NCBI GenBank assembly: GCA_001179505.1 | Contig: CDMY01000630.1 | Coordinates: 5,810-39,155 of the forward strand | DNA: 33,346 nt | From: Vitrella brassicaformis | Lineage: Eukaryota; Sar; Vitrellaceae | Reading direction: 5' to 3' | Part shown: positions 31,185-33,346 of the stretch, one piece after another | How positions within the stretch are numbered: position 1 is the first letter of the stretch | Layout of the letters: each line of letters begins with the position of its first letter | The notes under the pieces: model-generated | The model's database searches: none | What the model was told of the DNA's origin: nothing | What the model saw: only the letters and a program-made list of their open reading frames with translations | Position numbers and translations under genes: made by a program

Positions 31185-32839
31185 GGGTCTCCGAGAGTGG
31201 AGCGCACCGCCGCTCCAGTCTCCACGGCGGAGACTGGGGGGGCGGCAGGCGGCCGGCTCGCAGACACCCACATAGCATGCCCGTACACACACCACCGCAG
31301 GGAAAACCGCAAGGACAAGACACACACAAGCCAGACGCAACCGGACGCCGTGCCGGCACACCCGCCCCACGCTACACGCCCTTATACGAACACCAATAGC
31401 CCAGCCCCAGACGCACACACCCACACGCACGCACACCCACACGCACACACATAATATACTGAGGATTATCATCTCGATATCGGCCCTCTGACCACTGACC
31501 CTGAGAACTTCACCGTGCCGTGCAACAGCAGTGAGCTTTTGACTGAATGGACGTGTGAGCGGTTGTGAAGCATGTGAAAACCACAGATAACAGATCTGAT
31601 AGGAGGAATTTAAGGGTAAACACATAGCACCAAATGAGCTCGGGAGAAGGGACGTACCGTTGATACGACACAAATGCTCCCTTCGTCGGCACGCTTGCAG
31701 CAAGGCTCTCAAGGTTGAATGGCTGAAGACGCCTGACTTTCTGCTGGGGGAGTATCAAACATGGATTCGACTTTCTGAGAGGCAGGAGGTTCAGGTAGAG
31801 TGGTTGCCTTACAAGAAATGATACGATGACTTCTTTCGATAAGACAGTGCCAAGTGATAGGCGCTTGCTCTGCACCTTGATTCACTGAGATACTTTCTGA
31901 CCTGCTCTTTCTGAGGGGTTCTTTACATGAATCGATCAAGCGTCCGTCAAGGGAAGTGTTACCTTGCACGTTTCAGAAGCACAAGCCACAAGCCACTGTC
32001 ACACTAAGTGCTTATGGAAAATTGGGAATTGCACGTACGTAAGCCTGTTCATTGATCTGTTCTCCTCAGTGCCAGCAAGCCACAAAAGCTAGAGTTGAAA
32101 AAGAAGAGAATCCTAACATTATCAGAGAGATGCCATGAGACGTGCCACCGAGTACAGTTATCATCGTCATCTCCCTCACCAAAGTCAGCTTCTGCCTTTA
32201 GTCAAAAAGCGACCTGCAATCCAATGAGCATCTACTTCGCCCGTCCCCTTATTCTACCCCCGCTTATCTGCACAGCCGTACTAGAAAACAAGGCACTAAC
32301 CAAATCACTCGAAAATAACCATGTATGTGTTGGCCATTCGAAGCTGACCGACTAACTGGTTTTGCCTGATTCTTGCATCCACGTACAGATGCAATATAAT
32401 GCAAACATCTGCCGTACAGTCTTTGAGATGTCTCTCCTATCAATACAACCGTCCGTGACAGCATACAACATAGGCCTGACGTCTGGCTGGCGGTCCTTCT
32501 CCCTCACTGACCTGCAGCCTAGTAGTTCGCTCTCCCTCTCCCTCACTACTTAGTCCATGTGCGCAGCTCTCTCTGTGCATCTCTGTAAAGCACCTCTTAC
32601 TGCCACGTACCGATCCATGAAACCCTTACGCCTTACGAACACCAGGGACCAGTACAAACGACAAAAATATACCTGCAGCGGCCATCATTCACGATGCAGT
32701 GAAAAAACACTCATTGAAAAGGTGTTCATAAGCATGAAAAAGCGCCTTCGAAATCCCATAAACACATGAGCAGGCGAGTTGCTGCTTATGGCAGCGCTTT
32801 CGTGGCGCACGAAGGTGAGTGGGAAGACGTCAGGCGACC
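31185..32839. other. Intergenic, no gene supported
   Basis: 31200-31450 is C/A-rich with (CACACG)n near 31410-31450. 31500-32800 is of more even composition, with short frames on both strands but none joined by good splice sites. The minus frame at 31510-31875 (KRLSLGTVLSKEVIVSFLV...) is open but unsupported. Confidence 0.4.
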
Positions 32840-33346
32840 TCACTTTATCGTCCACGTCAACACACTCGTGTGGGGCAACCGTAAGCGAGCCACAGATGGA
32901 TCAGAGGATCCAGCTTCCAAGTCAGGTGTGTTGACATGAATGATCTTGTACTTGCGCTTCGAGAAGGCCTTGTTGACCAGAATGTGGTCAAGGGCTTGCG
33001 AATTGCCTTCCGCGCTGAAGATGGTCGTGAAGCGCTCAGGAGGCTCAAGCTGGTCGGTGGTAAGATTGATGAGACCGGCATCCGTCAGCATCCTGAGCGA
33101 GGAGGTAGAGAAGGTCTCGTCATAATCATTGAAGTCGCCCAAGACAACTATCTTGGCGTGAGGGTCCGCAGCGAGAATTCTCTTGACGAAGTCGGCATTG
33201 ACGGCAGCTTGGGCATCACGCTTCTCTTGGCCACTGATGCAAGGGGGCTGTATCGAACCGAAGAGAGCACAGCTGCCGAGGCGAGAAGTAAAGTGATTGA
33301 CGATGACGAAGACGGTCTCTCCCTTGAATCGGAATTCACCCGCCAA
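32840..33346 (-). CDS. Endonuclease/exonuclease/phosphatase-family protein, C-terminal part (runs off the right edge)
   Basis: Seen: an open minus frame of 168 codons from the window edge to a stop at 32840-32842, with no intron needed. It reads FKGETVFVIVNHFTSRLGS, then CISGQEKRDAQAAVNADFVK, HAKIVVLGDFNDYDETF, FTTIFSAEGNSQALDHILVN and ends SSDPSVARLRLPHTSVL. Known: 'N.HF.S', 'VVLGDFND' and 'LDHILV' are the metal- and phosphate-binding motifs of the EEP fold. The layout is that of secreted bacterial-type nucleases (ExeM/NucH-like), where the last motif is 'SDHDPV.A...'. Here that motif reads GSSDPSVARL, so the general-base His is absent unless shifted. Inferred: a nuclease-like protein, perhaps with reduced activity. 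The N-terminal half is outside the window. Confidence 0.8.
   Translation of the reverse strand: MAGEFRFKGETVFVIVNHFTSRLGSCALFGSIQPPCISGQEKRDAQAAVNADFVKRILAADPHAKIVVLGDFNDYDETFSTSSLRMLTDAGLINLTTDQLEPPERFTTIFSAEGNSQALDHILVNKAFSKRKYKIIHVNTPDLEAGSSDPSVARLRLPHTSVLTWTIK

Overview
This is eukaryotic nuclear DNA. Coding sequence lies in exons joined by short GT-AG introns (mostly 68-113 bp, a few GC-AG), intergenic and intronic DNA is rich in (CA)n and (ATAC)n, and the proteins are eukaryotic in type (polycystin channel, TLDc domain, Crinkler-like NTPase/nuclease, OTU-like fragment, collagen-like tail). The mix of many short introns, a compact TLDc protein and CA-rich spacers best suggests an alveolate/chromerid alga such as Vitrella brassicaformis. 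That assignment is inference from protein style, not a database result. A 300-base run of N at 14991-15290 marks an assembly gap.

Layout. 1-2.9 kb is retroelement debris: the 5' part of a reverse-transcriptase ORF running off the left edge, then two fragments of one endonuclease-bearing family lying back to back. 3.3-10.5 kb holds minus-strand genes: a doubtful small membrane protein, a membrane protein with a Gly-X-Y tail, a protein with a very basic C-terminus, and a six-exon gene (895 codons) that I read as a Crinkler/RHS-type P-loop NTPase fused to a PD-(D/E)XK-type nuclease. 10.5-16.6 kb is a repeat complex: about 840-bp direct repeats (10527-11366, 14748-14990 cut by the gap, 15730-16560) flanking a broken OTU-like ORF and a 60-bp minisatellite. 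Sequence on the two sides of the gap is nearly the same for about 600 bp, so part of this layout may be an assembly artefact.

16.97-18.01 kb is a complete four-exon plus-strand TLDc gene, followed by an orphan exon-like piece. 18.2-21.5 kb is mostly simple-sequence spacer with a degraded gag-like pseudogene at 20.04-20.9 kb. 21.54-30.43 kb is one large minus-strand polycystin (PKD2/TRPP-like) channel gene of more than 25 exons. Its region between S1 and S2 carries a laminin-G/concanavalin-like fold, a charged helix and a canonical EF-hand loop, and its selectivity filter sits on a 17-nt micro-exon. 30.7-31.2 kb may hold a plus-strand exon. The right edge (32.84-33.35 kb) is the C-terminal part of an endonuclease/exonuclease/phosphatase protein that seems to have lost its final catalytic His.

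The genes are not an operon and show no obvious common pathway. The closest thing to a system is the NTPase-nuclease gene beside a repeat copy that begins 41 bp upstream of its ATG and a transposon-like OTU fragment, the kind of setting known for transposon-derived effectors. Splice sites were chosen by eye so that reading phases match; for the NTPase-nuclease, the TLDc gene, the collagen-like gene and most of the polycystin the phases close exactly, which is the main support for these models.
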